Shown here piece after piece: positions 19,910 through 29,588 of a stretch of 46,630 nt of DNA. The stretch lies in contig JAPLBJ010000042.1 in the NCBI GenBank assembly GCA_026392845.1, positions 1 to 46,630 of the forward strand, given 5' to 3'. The stretch comes from Actinomycetota bacterium. GTDB lineage: Bacteria > Actinomycetota > Actinomycetes > Nanopelagicales > Nanopelagicaceae. Position numbers and translations under genes: made by a program. A model generated the notes under the pieces. The model saw nothing but the letters and a program-made list of their open reading frames with translations. It did no database searches and was not told where the DNA came from. Position 1 is the first letter of the stretch. Each line of letters starts with the position of its first letter.

Positions 19910-20469
19910 TAGTTTGCCCGACCGAGATATGAACCATCGCGAGTATCGACAAGAATCTTTTCATCTTGCTTGATGAAGAGAGGCACTTGAACAACAATTC
20001 CAGTTTCAACTGTTGCCGGCTTCGTTCCGCCTGAAGAGCGATCACCCTGAAGCCCTGGCTCTGTATACGTAATTGTTAAAGTTACAGATGCAGGCAATTC
20101 GATATAGAGCGGATTGCCTTCATGCACAGCAACAATCGCTTCAGTATTTTCTAACATGTAATTTGCTGCTTCACCCACTGTGGCTGAAGAAATCAACATC
20201 TGATCAAAAGTTTTGTTATCCATAAAAATGAAATCTTCACCCTCTTTGTAGAGGAAGTTCATTTCACGCTTTTCCAGGATTGCAATTTCAACTTTGACGC
20301 CGGCGTTGAAAGTCTTTTCTACAACTTTGCCCGTGAGAACTTGGCGCATCTTTGTGCGAACGAATGCTGGACCTTTACCTGGCTTCACATGTTGGAACTC
20401 GATGACATTCCATAGCTGACCGTCGATATCTAGAGTCATGCCATTCTTCAGATCGTTAGTTGTTGCCAC
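19909..20469 (-). CDS. efp: Elongation factor P
   Basis: This 186-residue, three-domain factor relieves ribosome stalling at polyproline stretches. The domain I loop reads [14 protein letters not shown], whose tip lysine corresponds to the position modified in other bacteria. The C-terminal OB domains carry [18 protein letters not shown] and [12 protein letters not shown]. The start is a GTG at 20469. A 128-bp gap separates it from aroQ, so it may have its own promoter. No EpmA or EpmB genes are visible here. Confidence 0.96.
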   Translation of the reverse strand: MATTNDLKNGMTLDIDGQLWNVIEFQHVKPGKGPAFVRTKMRQVLTGKVVEKTFNAGVKVEIAILEKREMNFLYKEGEDFIFMDNKTFDQMLISSATVGEAANYMLENTEAIVAVHEGNPLYIELPASVTLTITYTEPGLQGDRSSGGTKPATVETGIVVQVPLFIKQDEKILVDTRDGSYLGRAN

Positions 20470-20529
20470 GGTGAATCGCCTCGCGCTTTCATAATTTCTC
20501 AGCCTCTGCAGATTTTCCCGCTGGCTGGC

Positions 20530-20543
20530 TACCGATTTCGGTA
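20530..20543. repeat. Inverted repeat upstream of efp
   Basis: TACCGA and TCGGTA arms separated by two bases lie in the 128-bp gap between aroQ and efp. This gap is one of the longer ones in the window and probably contains an efp promoter; a possible -10 TATCCT on the minus strand lies just upstream of the repeat. The repeat could be an operator or a short hairpin in the leader. No U-tract follows. Confidence 0.3.
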
Positions 20544-20597
20544 ATCAATGGAGTAAGGATACCTTCGAAAATGTAAAGGACTTACCGCACGAATCTC

Positions 20598-21029
20598 CTA
20601 TTTGAGAAGGTTTTTTAGTGCTACGCAAGCAAGGGCATAAGAATTTGGACCAAATCCAGCAATTGTTCCCGTTGCAACTCCAGAAATAACTGATGTGTGT
20701 CGAAACTCTTCTCGTGACATCGGATTTGAAAGATGAACTTCAATGAGTGGCGCTTTAACGAGCTCTGCAGCATCGCGAATTGCATAGGAATAGTGAGTGA
20801 AGGCGGCAGGATTGATAATGACTGGAGTCTTTGAATCTGCAGCCTCGTGTAGCCAACCGATAATTGTTGCTTCATCATCACTTTGACGAACATCTGCTTC
20901 GAAACCATTGCTCGTAGCGCTTGATTCAATCAACATAACTAATTCCTTGTAATTGAGGTCTCCGTATATTGAGGAGTCACGAATATCTAAGCGCGCAAGA
21001 TTAGGACCATTGATCACAAGAATTTTCAT
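20598..21029 (-). CDS. aroQ: 3-dehydroquinate dehydratase, type II
   Basis: This 143-residue type II dehydroquinase removes water from 3-dehydroquinate in the shikimate pathway. NGPNLARLDIRDSSIYG contains the catalytic tyrosine and flexible-loop arginine. NPAAFTHYSYAIRDA and PLIEVHLSNPMSREEFRHTS supply the catalytic histidine and binding residues. The second asparagine usual in NGPNLN is alanine here, but mycobacterial enzymes also vary at this site. The start overlaps aroB by four bases. It forms the aroC-aroK-aroB-aroQ run. Confidence 0.95.
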   Translation of the reverse strand: MKILVINGPNLARLDIRDSSIYGDLNYKELVMLIESSATSNGFEADVRQSDDEATIIGWLHEAADSKTPVIINPAAFTHYSYAIRDAAELVKAPLIEVHLSNPMSREEFRHTSVISGVATGTIAGFGPNSYALACVALKNLLK

Positions 21030-22084
21030 TTGCTTACTCTCTCATATATCGCACTCAACTCGCGCTCCCCTGGAGAATCCAGGCGGGCAGTCTTTTCCAG
21101 AGCCTCCAGAAGTACGAATCTGATGGTGCGCCCGCGCGCCTTTTTATCTAAGGAAAGAAGGGGCAATAGTCGAGTCCATGCTTCTGCTGAATAGGAAATT
21201 GGAAGATTGAGATTCTTCAAGATTGTGCGATGTTGATCGACAATTTCCTTGGATAACGAACCGTGAGTGTGTGATAACTCCGCAGCGAAGACCATGCCAA
21301 TCGAAACAGCCTCGCCATGCCGCAGCGAATACTTACTATCGATTTCAATTGCATGGGCAAGAGTGTGGCCATAGTTGAGAATTTCGCGATGGAAGCTCTC
21401 CTTAAAATCGGCGCTGACAACGGAGGCTTTCACCTTTATTGCCGCTGTGATCAGTTGCGTTACTAAATCATTATCACTTCTAATCCGTGATAGATCCTTA
21501 CCTGTAACTAGATCAAGAATCTTCTTATCAGCAATAAATCCACATTTAATAACTTCGGCCAGACCAGCGGCGAAATCACGATCGGGAAGAGTTGTGAGCC
21601 AAGAAGTATCAACGATTACATGAATAGGTGAATGAAAAGATCCGATGAGATTCTTTCCATAATCACTATTCATGCCAGTTTTTCCACCTATAGCAGCATC
21701 AACCATTCCAGCAACACTCGTTGGAATCGCCACCCAATCAATTCCACGCAGCCATGTTGCTGCTGCGAATCCAGCGATATCGGTGGTTGCTCCCCCGCCA
21801 ATTCCAATAATGATGTCACTGCGAGTAAATCCTGCAGCACCTAACCAATCCCATAACTTCAGCAGAGTCGCAGCGCTTTTGCCATCTTCTCCGTCGGCAA
21901 TCGTGAAGATGTGAATATCAGTATCAGATTCAATCTCGAAATTTATTTGTGCGGCAATAGTTTCACTGACAATAAATGCAGCACGCGCTCTTCCATCCAG
22001 TGCACTTTCTAGCGCTAGATCCCATTCGCCATTACTGATATGAACTTGTGAGATGCGATCTGCCTTTATTGTTATGGTGCTCAT
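21026..22084 (-). CDS. aroB: 3-dehydroquinate synthase
   Basis: This 352-residue NAD-dependent enzyme turns DAHP into 3-dehydroquinate. The NAD and metal-binding motifs are seen: IGIGGGATTDIAGFAAATWLRG, PTSVAGMVDAAIGGKT, the zinc ligand in AEVIKCG, and HGEAVSIGM with the second ligand histidine. The start overlaps the aroK stop by four bases. Length is normal, and neighbours provide the following pathway steps. Confidence 0.97.
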   Translation of the reverse strand: MSTITIKADRISQVHISNGEWDLALESALDGRARAAFIVSETIAAQINFEIESDTDIHIFTIADGEDGKSAATLLKLWDWLGAAGFTRSDIIIGIGGGATTDIAGFAAATWLRGIDWVAIPTSVAGMVDAAIGGKTGMNSDYGKNLIGSFHSPIHVIVDTSWLTTLPDRDFAAGLAEVIKCGFIADKKILDLVTGKDLSRIRSDNDLVTQLITAAIKVKASVVSADFKESFHREILNYGHTLAHAIEIDSKYSLRHGEAVSIGMVFAAELSHTHGSLSKEIVDQHRTILKNLNLPISYSAEAWTRLLPLLSLDKKARGRTIRFVLLEALEKTARLDSPGERELSAIYERVSK

Positions 22085-22584
22085 TTGAGTAAATCCACAA
22101 TCTGCGTCACGATCGCACTTGTCTTCAATGCATCTACCCTAATACAGTGATCAGCAACATCTTCGTAAATAGGTCGACGTTTATCTAGAAGAGATTGCCA
22201 TTGTGCGCGAGGATTGCCAAGAAGTAACGGGCGATCTCTATTGAAACCAACACGCGGAGCAGCAACAGAAAGTGAGACATCTAAAAAGAATTTCACGCTT
22301 TTGGAATTCTTGAGCAGGGTTTGAGCAGTAGGAGATATCGGTGCACCCCCACCTAAAGATAAAACTGTATCTGTCGCCGAAATTTGACTCTCGAGGACCA
22401 CTATTTCAAGGGCCCTGAAACTATCTTCTCCATCATCGACAAATATTTGTGAAACGCTTTTGCCGGCAATTTTCTCTACTTCTTTATCAGTATCAATAAA
22501 GGCGAGTTTGAGTTCTCGAGCAAGCAAAGCTCCGACTGTACTTTTTCCAGCGCCGGGGGCTCCAAGCAAAATTACTAGAGTCAT
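22081..22584 (-). CDS. aroK: Shikimate kinase
   Basis: This 167-residue P-loop kinase phosphorylates shikimate. Walker A GAPGAGKST is at residues 8-16, followed by DTDKEVEK, the shikimate-binding FRALE, the GGGAP loop and the lid arginines in NRDRPLL. The start ATG at 22584 is two bases after the aroC stop. It is standalone and not fused to aroB as in some bacteria. Confidence 0.96.
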   Translation of the reverse strand: MTLVILLGAPGAGKSTVGALLARELKLAFIDTDKEVEKIAGKSVSQIFVDDGEDSFRALEIVVLESQISATDTVLSLGGGAPISPTAQTLLKNSKSVKFFLDVSLSVAAPRVGFNRDRPLLLGNPRAQWQSLLDKRRPIYEDVADHCIRVDALKTSAIVTQIVDLLK

Positions 22585-22586
22585 TC

Positions 22587-23768
22587 TTATTTGTAATTGA
22601 GATTCTTCATATACGAATCGAAATTGCGTTTTGTTTCAGTAACGCTATCTCCACCAAATTTTTCGAGTACAACTTCTGCCAAAACAAGTGCCACCATTGC
22701 CTCTGCTACAACTCCTGCCGCAGGAACAGCGCACACATCTGAGCGCTGGTTGATTGCTTTTGCTGCCTCACCTGTTGCTACATCGATCGTGTCAAGGGCT
22801 TTTGGAACGGTAGAAATTGGTTTCATAGCTGCACGGACGCGAAGAATCTCACCATTAGACATCCCACCTTCCGTACCGCCCGCGCGATCAGTGCGTCGAA
22901 CAATGACACCTTGTGCATTCTTTTCAATCTCATCATGAGCGACGGAACCACGACGAGTCGCAGTTGTGAATCCATCACCGATCTCAACACCCTTTATTGC
23001 TTGAATTCCCATAACCGCAGAGGCTAATTTTGCATCTAGACGACGATCCCAATGAACGTGAGAACCAAGGCCTGGCGGCATGTTGAAAGCTAAAACTTCA
23101 ACGACTCCGCCCAATGTATCTCCATCGCGGTGAGCAGATTCAATCTCTTTGATCATCGCTGCACTCGATGCAGGATCTGCGCATCGAACTTCATTGGCAT
23201 CAATTCGTTCTAAATCATCAGCATTTGGTAGCGGCGTTGAATCCGGAACTCGAGCAGCACCAATCGATAGAACATGGCTAATGATTGTGATGCCCACACT
23301 CTGTTCTAGAAATGCACGAGCAACAGCACCGAGAGCAACTCTGGCTGCGGTTTCGCGCGCACTTGCTCGTTCCAAAATTGGACGCGCATCATCTAAATCG
23401 TATTTTTGCATTCCAACTAAATCAGCATGACCAGGTCGCGGTCTTGTTAGAGGTGCATTACGTGCAAGATTTTCGATCTCGGATGCATCGACTGGATCTG
23501 CAGACATAACCTTTTCCCATTTTGGCCATTCAGTATTTCCTACCTGAATTGCTATGGGTCCACCTTGCGTAAGACCAAGACGTACTCCGCCAAGAATCGT
23601 AACTTTGTCACTTTCAAAACTCTGTCGTGCGCCCCGACCGAATCCAAGTCGTCTACGAGCAAGATGCTTATCAATATCCGCACTCGTGATAACAACGGAG
23701 GCAGGAATACCTTCCAGAATGGCGCTCAAAGCTTGTCCGTGGGATTCGCCTGCAGTCAACCATCTCAT
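22587..23768 (-). CDS. aroC: Chorismate synthase
   Basis: This 393-residue FMN-dependent enzyme makes chorismate from EPSP. Signatures visible are [45 protein letters not shown] and [14 protein letters not shown]. The ATG at 23768 is 25 bp after the prepilin peptidase gene. It provides the final shared aromatic precursor; aroA and a DAHP synthase gene are not in this window. Confidence 0.97.
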   Translation of the reverse strand: MRWLTAGESHGQALSAILEGIPASVVITSADIDKHLARRRLGFGRGARQSFESDKVTILGGVRLGLTQGGPIAIQVGNTEWPKWEKVMSADPVDASEIENLARNAPLTRPRPGHADLVGMQKYDLDDARPILERASARETAARVALGAVARAFLEQSVGITIISHVLSIGAARVPDSTPLPNADDLERIDANEVRCADPASSAAMIKEIESAHRDGDTLGGVVEVLAFNMPPGLGSHVHWDRRLDAKLASAVMGIQAIKGVEIGDGFTTATRRGSVAHDEIEKNAQGVIVRRTDRAGGTEGGMSNGEILRVRAAMKPISTVPKALDTIDVATGEAAKAINQRSDVCAVPAAGVVAEAMVALVLAEVVLEKFGGDSVTETKRNFDSYMKNLNYK

Positions 23769-23793
23769 GTGCCTATTCTTGCAGATAACGTAC

Positions 23794-24201
23794 CTATTGT
23801 GTCGCCAAATAAAGGATTGAGGCTGCGAAAAGTGAAGGGGCCCAAGGAATGCTGACGGATATTGTGCCTTTCTTTAGAACTGTAATTGCGGCGGCCATTA
23901 TTGACGTCACGGAAATACAGATCAATAGCAGTGCGACGTTGAGGCTGTGATCTTTTCCGATAAGAGGAATCAGTATGGCAATTAGTTTCACATCCCCCAT
24001 GCCTATATGCACGAGAATTGAGAGTAGAAGTCCAAAAAGGAAAGTAATTATAGAAAGTCGCGCGAATCTCGCCAAATCACGATAATGGATCGCTGTAGTG
24101 AAAAGAAAGAAGTAGCACAAAACTCTATTTGAAATTCGATGAGTTCGTATATCGATTCGGGAGATTATCACGCCGAACACAATCAATAACGTCAGAACCA
24201 T
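23794..24201 (-). CDS. Minimal A24-type prepilin peptidase
   Basis: This 135-residue integral membrane protein has four to five hydrophobic segments. Two aspartates typical of A24 leader peptidases are present: D17 in [10 protein letters not shown] and D70 in HIGMGDVKL. It lacks the N-terminal methyltransferase and zinc part of PilD, so it resembles the short TadV/CpaA/FppA form that cleaves Flp-type prepilins. No pilin or pilus assembly gene is in the window. A prepilin peptidase between aroE and aroC is, as far as I recall, common in Actinobacteria. Its substrate is unknown from this sequence. Confidence 0.8.
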   Translation of the reverse strand: MVLTLLIVFGVIISRIDIRTHRISNRVLCYFFLFTTAIHYRDLARFARLSIITFLFGLLLSILVHIGMGDVKLIAILIPLIGKDHSLNVALLLICISVTSIMAAAITVLKKGTISVSIPWAPSLFAASILYLATQ

Positions 24202-24256
24202 TACCTCATCATAAAAGCGAATAACAACTAAACTTCAGCAAAGTTCACGCTGTGGA

Positions 24257-25066
24257 TTACTCCAAAGTTGCTACAGCCAGCTTTCGTAATTCTTGTGCCA
24301 TCGAAGCCCTATCTACGCTCTTGCCTGAAAAAAGAGCAATCTGTTCAATCGCTTGGTGGACTAAAAGATCTATTCCATCCATAGTTTCTCCCCCGTTTTC
24401 GCGCCAACGTGAGTGCAGAATGGTTGGCCATGGGCGGTAAAGGACTTCAAAGAAAAGAGAGAAAATTTTTGACGGTAAATAATCTGCGAATAAATCCGCG
24501 CCATATACCGGGGTTGTATTTACTACTAAATCAGATTGAGCGATTGGCGTCGTATATTCCCATGGCACGAAGGTGATCACACTCTTTGTCGCGCATTTGC
24601 GAATCGCTTCCTCGCGTCCAGAATTTCTAGAAACTATTCTTATCTCATCAATACGTCCATCTAACGCACCTACTACCGCGCGCGCTGTGGCACCTGCGCC
24701 TAGAATAATGGCACTCTTTGCATTGGTAAATCCTCGTGAATCTAAAGCAAATCCAAAACCCGTGATATCTGTAGATGATGCGAACCAGAGATTTTCTCTT
24801 CGAAAGAGTGTATTCGCTGAAGAAATCATTTGAGCAACAGGATCAATAACATTGGCGATTGCTAAGACCTCCTCTTTCAATGGCATAGTCAGAGAAAATC
24901 CAGTCCAACCAGAATCCTTATCCTGCAAAAATTCTGCTAACTCCCCCGCACTAACTTCTATCGCTTCATATGTTCCCTGTGCTCCTAAAATCGCGTAGGC
25001 GCTTTGATGCAATAGAGGGGATAAAGAATGATTTATCGGTGAACCTAGAACAGCAGCTCTGATCAT
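24257..25066 (-). CDS. aroE: Shikimate dehydrogenase
   Basis: This 269-residue enzyme reduces 3-dehydroshikimate with NADPH. The substrate site GSPINHSLSPLLHQSAY lies at the N-terminus, the catalytic lysine in SLTMPLKEEV, and the Rossmann motif GAGATARAVVGAL in the second domain. The start overlaps mltG by four bases (ATGA). Identity is firm; YdiB-type quinate activity cannot be excluded but is unlikely given the aro context. Confidence 0.94.
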   Translation of the reverse strand: MIRAAVLGSPINHSLSPLLHQSAYAILGAQGTYEAIEVSAGELAEFLQDKDSGWTGFSLTMPLKEEVLAIANVIDPVAQMISSANTLFRRENLWFASSTDITGFGFALDSRGFTNAKSAIILGAGATARAVVGALDGRIDEIRIVSRNSGREEAIRKCATKSVITFVPWEYTTPIAQSDLVVNTTPVYGADLFADYLPSKIFSLFFEVLYRPWPTILHSRWRENGGETMDGIDLLVHQAIEQIALFSGKSVDRASMAQELRKLAVATLE

Positions 25067-26082
25067 TTCTTCACCTCAAATGCTCCTGCTCGTCGGTTCT
25101 TGTCATAGAGTCTCTTCCAGGTAAGAAACTCATCATTGCTCTTAGTAAAACGAGTGTCACCAGGTGCAACAGTAATAAAGAATAGCCAATCACCAGCTTC
25201 CGGGTGCATCGCGGCATCTATGGCTGCGCGACCTGGATTTCCGATTGGACCAGGAGGCAATCCGTAATTTCTATAGGTGTTATATGGAGACTTCGCTAAC
25301 GTAGCTTGAGTGCTCAAAAATACTTGACCACGAACTTTGCGGATGTAATGAACGGTCGAATCTAACTGAAGAGGCATGCTTATTGCTAAACGATTACGAA
25401 TAACTCGTGAGACTTTTGTAAAATCTTTTAGATCACCTTCAGATTGAATAATCGAAGCCATTGTTAACAACTGTTGTGGCGTGAATTTTCCTTCTCCGTT
25501 TAGCAAGCCGGAGCGTGATGCCTCCGTACTAAATCTAGAGATCATGGCCTGAAACATTTCTGATGCCGTTGCTCCTTTTGGAAAACTGTATTGCGCAGGA
25601 AAGAGAATTCCTTCTAATGAGGTAAATCCAGTAGGAAGTTTTATCGACTTCATCGCCACATCGATATCTGCTTTTGAAAATCCTCTTGAGCGTAGCTCGG
25701 CCACAATTTCTGAATTCCAGGCCCCTTCGGTTATAACAAGGAGATCGGGCATTCGTTTTGCATCAAGTAATTGCTCTAGGGCTTGTTGTGCAGATATTTC
25801 AAGTGCGAGTCTGTGAGCCCCGGGTGCAATCTTTGCAGAGCGAGCATCACCAACGGCGACTCTAAAAAATGCAGTCGAAGATTTTACGATACCCGAATCA
25901 AAAAGAAGTGCGGCAATATCGGAACCAGTTGAGCCTGGTGCTATTTCAACCGTTACTTCTTTTGTCTGCGAAGAAATTTGCATTTGCGGAAAATCAGGTG
26001 CGCCTCTATTTTGAGAACGAATCAGATGCAGCGAAAAAGTCAGTGAAACTATAAGAACACCTGCAAGAAATAAACGTCTCAT
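25063..26082 (-). CDS. mltG: Endolytic murein transglycosylase MltG
   Basis: This 339-residue, single-pass inner-membrane protein cuts nascent peptidoglycan strands. An N-terminal anchor (about residues 3-22) is followed by a LysM-like region and the YceG catalytic domain with ASIIQSEGDL containing the likely catalytic glutamate, RVIRNRL, and YNTYRNYGLPPGPIGNPG near the C-terminus. Start overlaps ruvX by four bases. The alaS-ruvX-mltG-aroE order is typical for the phylum. Confidence 0.93.
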   Translation of the reverse strand: MRRLFLAGVLIVSLTFSLHLIRSQNRGAPDFPQMQISSQTKEVTVEIAPGSTGSDIAALLFDSGIVKSSTAFFRVAVGDARSAKIAPGAHRLALEISAQQALEQLLDAKRMPDLLVITEGAWNSEIVAELRSRGFSKADIDVAMKSIKLPTGFTSLEGILFPAQYSFPKGATASEMFQAMISRFSTEASRSGLLNGEGKFTPQQLLTMASIIQSEGDLKDFTKVSRVIRNRLAISMPLQLDSTVHYIRKVRGQVFLSTQATLAKSPYNTYRNYGLPPGPIGNPGRAAIDAAMHPEAGDWLFFITVAPGDTRFTKSNDEFLTWKRLYDKNRRAGAFEVKK

Positions 26083-26507
26083 TGCTTACGAGACTTCGTT
26101 ATGGCTAGTCCTTGTTCAAGTATGGCAACTGCTGCCACTGAATCTATAGATTTTCTTGCTTCCTTGGCGTTGACTCCAGCGCTTTGCAAGTGCTTCATCG
26201 CCGATACGGTAGAGAGTCGTTCATCAATCAAGATGATTTCAATATTAGTACGCTCGGCTAATCGCGCTGAAAAGTCTTCGACTTTCTGCACCGCTTCACC
26301 TGACAGACCGCTCAACAAAGTGGGCTTTCCAATAAATATCGTAACTGGTTGGTACTCCTGCAAAATTTCTAGAATTTCATTGAAAAGCTCTTTCGACTTG
26401 CTCTGCAGTGTCGTGAGAGGTGTTGAAAGAATTGCATCTGGATCGCATACTGCTACGCCAATGCGAACATCACCATAATCAAATGCTATCCGGCGACCGC
26501 GTTGCAT
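26079..26507 (-). CDS. ruvX: RuvX/YqgF Holliday-junction resolvase-like nuclease
   Basis: This 142-residue RNase H-fold protein is YqgF/RuvX. It shows the FDYGDVRIGVAVCDPD start, IDERLST and DSVAAVAILE, together providing the acidic residues. In E. coli it helps mature 16S rRNA; the M. tuberculosis protein has been reported as a junction resolvase. The ATG at 26507 is chosen over an in-frame TTG at 26522 because it begins the family N-terminus and follows the alaS stop. It is notable here because the canonical resolvase RuvC is damaged. Confidence 0.92.
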   Translation of the reverse strand: MQRGRRIAFDYGDVRIGVAVCDPDAILSTPLTTLQSKSKELFNEILEILQEYQPVTIFIGKPTLLSGLSGEAVQKVEDFSARLAERTNIEIILIDERLSTVSAMKHLQSAGVNAKEARKSIDSVAAVAILEQGLAITKSRKQ

Positions 26508-26511
26508 CAGG

Positions 26512-28137
26512 TTAGCCCGCAATTGCGCTAGTGATTGCTTCTAGTGCTTGCGAAATCTTAGATGAATCAACACCGCCGCCTTGCGCGAAATCATCTTTAC
26601 CGCCACCGCCACCGCCCAATATTGTTGAACCCAATTTCACAAGTGCTCCAGCTTTGAGCCCTTGTGCGCGTGCCTCTTCGGTGGTTGCGACAACTAAGAC
26701 GCTCTTTCCTTCGGTGACGCTGACGAGTGCGACGACAGACTTACTTGCTCTATTTCGCAAATCAAGTGCGATGGCGCGTAGATCGTCTCCTGAAACTCCA
26801 TCTGCAAGATGCGACGCGATCACACTGACGCCCTTTACATTCTTTGCACTAGCTGCAAGTTCACTCGTTTTTCCAAGTGCATCTTTTGAACGCAGCGTTG
26901 CCAACTCTTTTTCAATATCTTTTATTTTATTGATTAAGTCTGAGATGCGTTCTGCTAACTCCTCGACACGAGCACCCTTGACAATCTCTGTTAGTGAATT
27001 TAGCAATAAGTGTTCACGAGCTAGGAATTTATAGGCATCAACACCGACTAGCGCTTCGACTCGTCGCACGCCCGCGCCAATTGAAGATTCGCTAAGTAGT
27101 TTTACAACACCGAGTTCACCCGAGCGAGACACATGCGTTCCACCGCATAATTCACGAGCCCAGTCTCCAACACTGACAACGCGGACACGATCTCCATATT
27201 TCTCGCCGAAGAGTGCCATCGCTCCTAATTCTTTTGCTTGCGCTTGCGACATTACTTCAGCACTGACTTCCATGTTATCGAGCAATAAGGAATTCACCCG
27301 TGACTCAACATCGTTGAGAACGCTGACAGGCACGGCACCCGTAGCAGGGAAGTCGAAACGGAATCGTCCCGGTGAATTCTCTGAACCCGCCTGCGTTGCG
27401 GTCTCCCCTAAAATTTCGCGAAATGCTTTATGAACCATATGCGTAGCGGTATGTGCTCGAGAAATTGCATGTCGACGTTCAATATCTATAGTTGCAAGCA
27501 ATGATGCAGATTCTTCAATGCCACCACTGAGGACTCGACCCCTATGGATTGAAATACCTGGAACGGGAATTTGCACATCATCAATTTCAACAACAGCACC
27601 CGATGCGAGTGTGAGAGTCCCACCATCAGCTAACTGACCGCCACCTTCTGCATAAAATGGTGTTCGATCGAGTACAACTTCAACTTCTTCTCCAGTTTGC
27701 GCACTTGCTACACGAGCACCATCGACAACGATCGCACGAATAGATGATTCACTCTCGCGCTGCGTATAACCAACAAACTCAGTAGTTCCAGACTTATCTG
27801 CAATAGCGCGATAAACCGTGAGATCTGTATGTCCACTCTTCTTGAGTCGAGCATCAGCTTTGGCGCGATCACGTTGCTCTTTCATTAAGCGCGTGAAACC
27901 CTCAGCATCAATTTCTAGTCCCTCCTCACGCGCCATCTCAAGAGTGAGATCAAAAGGGAAACCATATGTGTCATGTAACTTGAATACTTCTTCGCCAGGA
28001 AGGACGCTCTTCTTAGATTTTTTTAGAGCAGCGCTGGCAACATCAAATATCTGAGTACCACTCTTTAGCGTCTGTAAGAAAGTCTCTTCTTCCGAGACCG
28101 ATACTGAGAGAATTCGCTTCGAATCACTTACTAATTC
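26512..28137 (-). CDS. alaS: Alanine-tRNA ligase, 3' part after a frameshift
   Basis: The reading frame from 28137 to the stop at 26512 encodes the remainder of AlaRS (about 541 residues). It continues the tRNA-recognition helices ([13 protein letters not shown], then [15 protein letters not shown]) and contains the editing domain with HTATHMVH and the [13 protein letters not shown] zinc motif, and the C-Ala domain ending in a glycine-rich stretch. The first usable in-frame ATG is only at 27936, inside conserved sequence, so this is not an independent gene. Joined to the upstream part, the total of about 881 residues is normal for AlaRS. Confidence 0.88.
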   Translation of the reverse strand, partial: ELVSDSKRILSVSVSEEETFLQTLKSGTQIFDVASAALKKSKKSVLPGEEVFKLHDTYGFPFDLTLEMAREEGLEIDAEGFTRLMKEQRDRAKADARLKKSGHTDLTVYRAIADKSGTTEFVGYTQRESESSIRAIVVDGARVASAQTGEEVEVVLDRTPFYAEGGGQLADGGTLTLASGAVVEIDDVQIPVPGISIHRGRVLSGGIEESASLLATIDIERRHAISRAHTATHMVHKAFREILGETATQAGSENSPGRFRFDFPATGAVPVSVLNDVESRVNSLLLDNMEVSAEVMSQAQAKELGAMALFGEKYGDRVRVVSVGDWARELCGGTHVSRSGELGVVKLLSESSIGAGVRRVEALVGVDAYKFLAREHLLLNSLTEIVKGARVEELAERISDLINKIKDIEKELATLRSKDALGKTSELAASAKNVKGVSVIASHLADGVSGDDLRAIALDLRNRASKSVVALVSVTEGKSVLVVATTEEARAQGLKAGALVKLGSTILGGGGGGKDDFAQGGGVDSSKISQALEAITSAIAG

Positions 28138-29156
28138 GCAGCAAGAGTGAGTTCGCCCATGATTGGGTCATGCGAGCCAATCAAACGCATATTACGAATC
28201 GTGCGACGCATCATGCGACGCAGTACATAACCACGACCTTCGTTGCCAGGAGTGACCCCATCACCGATGAGCATCGCTGAAGTTCTTGCATGGTCCGCAA
28301 TAACACGAAGTGCGATATCTGATTTTTCATCGCTTCCATATTTCACACCAGTAAGAGCTGAAGCCTTATTGAGAATCTGCGCAGTCGTATCGATTTCATA
28401 AATATTTTCAACCCCTTGCAAAAGCGCTGCCATGCGTTCAAGCCCAAGTCCCGTATCAATACTCTTTGCAGGTAATTCACCCAAGATTGGAAAATCATCT
28501 TTACCAGTACCGGCTCCACGTTCGTTTTGCATGAAGACCAAATTCCATACTTCCATATATCGATTCTCATCTGCAATCGGACCACCTTCAACACCGTATT
28601 GTGGACCACGATCGTAATAAATTTCAGAACATGGACCACATGGTCCAGGAACTCCCATTGACCAAAAATTATCTGCCATATCTCTGCGTTGAATCCGCTC
28701 GAGTGGAATACCAATTTTTTTATGCCATATATCTGCTGCTTCATCATCATCGAGATAAACGGTTACCCAAAGTTTTTCTTCTGGAAAACCGTATCCACCT
28801 TTAGATACAGGATTCGTAAGTAATTCCCACGCTAGTGCAATTGCACCTTCTTTGAAATAGTCTCCAAAAGAGAAGTTTCCACACATTTGGAAAAATGAAG
28901 CATGTCGAGTTGTCTTTCCGACTTCATCAATATCGAGTGTACGTACACATTTTTGGACAGAGGTCGCGCGCTTATACGGTGGCGTTATCTCTCCAAGAAA
29001 AAAAGGTTTGAAAGGAACCATGCCTGCATTGACTAATAAAAGATTTGGATCATCTGCAATTAGGGAAGCAGAAGGAACAACAGTGTGAGTTAGACCTTGA
29101 CTGTTTCCATTTTCAAAAAAGCACAGCCAGCGCGAACGGATCTCGGCGGATTCCAC
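28131..29156 (-). CDS. alaS: Alanine-tRNA ligase, 5' part (aminoacylation domain)
   Basis: This 341-residue reading frame has a GTG start at 29156 and encodes the class II catalytic core of AlaRS. Visible motifs are [56 protein letters not shown] and [15 protein letters not shown]. It runs into TAG-TAA at 28133-28128 shortly after the tRNA-binding region begins (MGELTLAA), where homologues continue. The rest follows in another frame. Alanylation of tRNA is essential, so the broken frame needs explanation. No ribosome-binding site precedes the GTG, nine bases after the DUF948 gene stop. Confidence 0.9.
   Translation of the reverse strand: MESAEIRSRWLCFFENGNSQGLTHTVVPSASLIADDPNLLLVNAGMVPFKPFFLGEITPPYKRATSVQKCVRTLDIDEVGKTTRHASFFQMCGNFSFGDYFKEGAIALAWELLTNPVSKGGYGFPEEKLWVTVYLDDDEAADIWHKKIGIPLERIQRRDMADNFWSMGVPGPCGPCSEIYYDRGPQYGVEGGPIADENRYMEVWNLVFMQNERGAGTGKDDFPILGELPAKSIDTGLGLERMAALLQGVENIYEIDTTAQILNKASALTGVKYGSDEKSDIALRVIADHARTSAMLIGDGVTPGNEGRGYVLRRMMRRTIRNMRLIGSHDPIMGELTLAAN
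28134..28139 (-). other. Single-base frameshift site in alaS
   Basis: On the minus strand CTT-GCT-GCG-AAT-TAG is the upstream frame. The homologous continuation reads GAA-TTA-GTA, starting at the third base of GCG. The shift is -1, equal to one missing base. There is no X-XXY-YYZ slippery heptamer and no obvious downstream pseudoknot. A one-base deletion or a sequencing or assembly error fits best. Confidence 0.85.
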
Positions 29157-29165
29157 TGGGTTGTG

Positions 29166-29531
29166 TCACTCAGCCTTCTTCTTCTTTTTTGAGCGTCCTT
29201 TTTTCATTTGTGAAGCGCTAAGGAGAGCCCCTGCGACTTTGAGCGCTGGTCCACCTTTATCCATAAAATTCGACGTTGTATCGGAAACTTTTGTTGAAAT
29301 ATCTTCAATGTTTTTCGTGATGCGATTCAAACTATGAAGAGGACCATTGACTAACGTGACCGTCGTGTGAACTTCTTCGATAAGTGGCGCAGTTTCATCG
29401 GTCATTGTTTTTAGAGAAATCTTTGCTTCATCAATAAAGCGAGCAACACGAATGACGGCGTAGCTAATGGCTATGGCGATAACGAGTAAGGAGCATGCGG
29501 CGATAATCGTTGCAATTCCACCTGGACCCAT
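29166..29531 (-). CDS. DUF948 membrane-anchored protein
   Basis: The product is about 121 residues: an N-terminal transmembrane helix (residues 5-27, rich in Ile, Ala and Val), then a helical region with regularly spaced hydrophobics (ETAPLIEEVHTTVTLVNGPL), and a lysine-rich tail KKGRSKKKKK. This is the DUF948 pattern. The ATG at 29531 is preceded by GAGGGG at good spacing; a TTG two codons upstream is possible. It is co-transcribed with alaS, nine bases apart. Its function is unknown; the family appears in Gram-positive cell-envelope contexts. Confidence 0.75.
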   Translation of the reverse strand: MGPGGIATIIAACSLLVIAIAISYAVIRVARFIDEAKISLKTMTDETAPLIEEVHTTVTLVNGPLHSLNRITKNIEDISTKVSDTTSNFMDKGGPALKVAGALLSASQMKKGRSKKKKKAE

Positions 29532-29569
29532 GATCAACCCCCTCTAAGTACGCGATATAGAGCCAGCCT

Positions 29570-29583
29570 ACCTGACATCAGGT
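29570..29583. repeat. Inverted repeat in the promoter region of the DUF948-alaS genes
   Basis: The bases ACCTGACATCAGGT have six-base arms around a CA centre and lie between the FtsH-like gene and the DUF948 gene. On the minus strand a TATATC (29559-29554) follows about ten bases on and could be a -10. The repeat might be an operator or a small hairpin. No U-tract is seen. Confidence 0.3.
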
Positions 29584-29588
29584 GTGAA

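Noticed and set aside
26512..27936. An independent gene starting at the ATG at 27936
   Set aside because: The frame continues upstream to 28137 with clear AlaRS sequence, so this ATG is internal to alaS.
28128..28142. Programmed -1 frameshift in alaS
   Set aside because: No slippery heptamer or structured stimulator was seen; a one-base error or mutation is simpler. Kept only as something to test.
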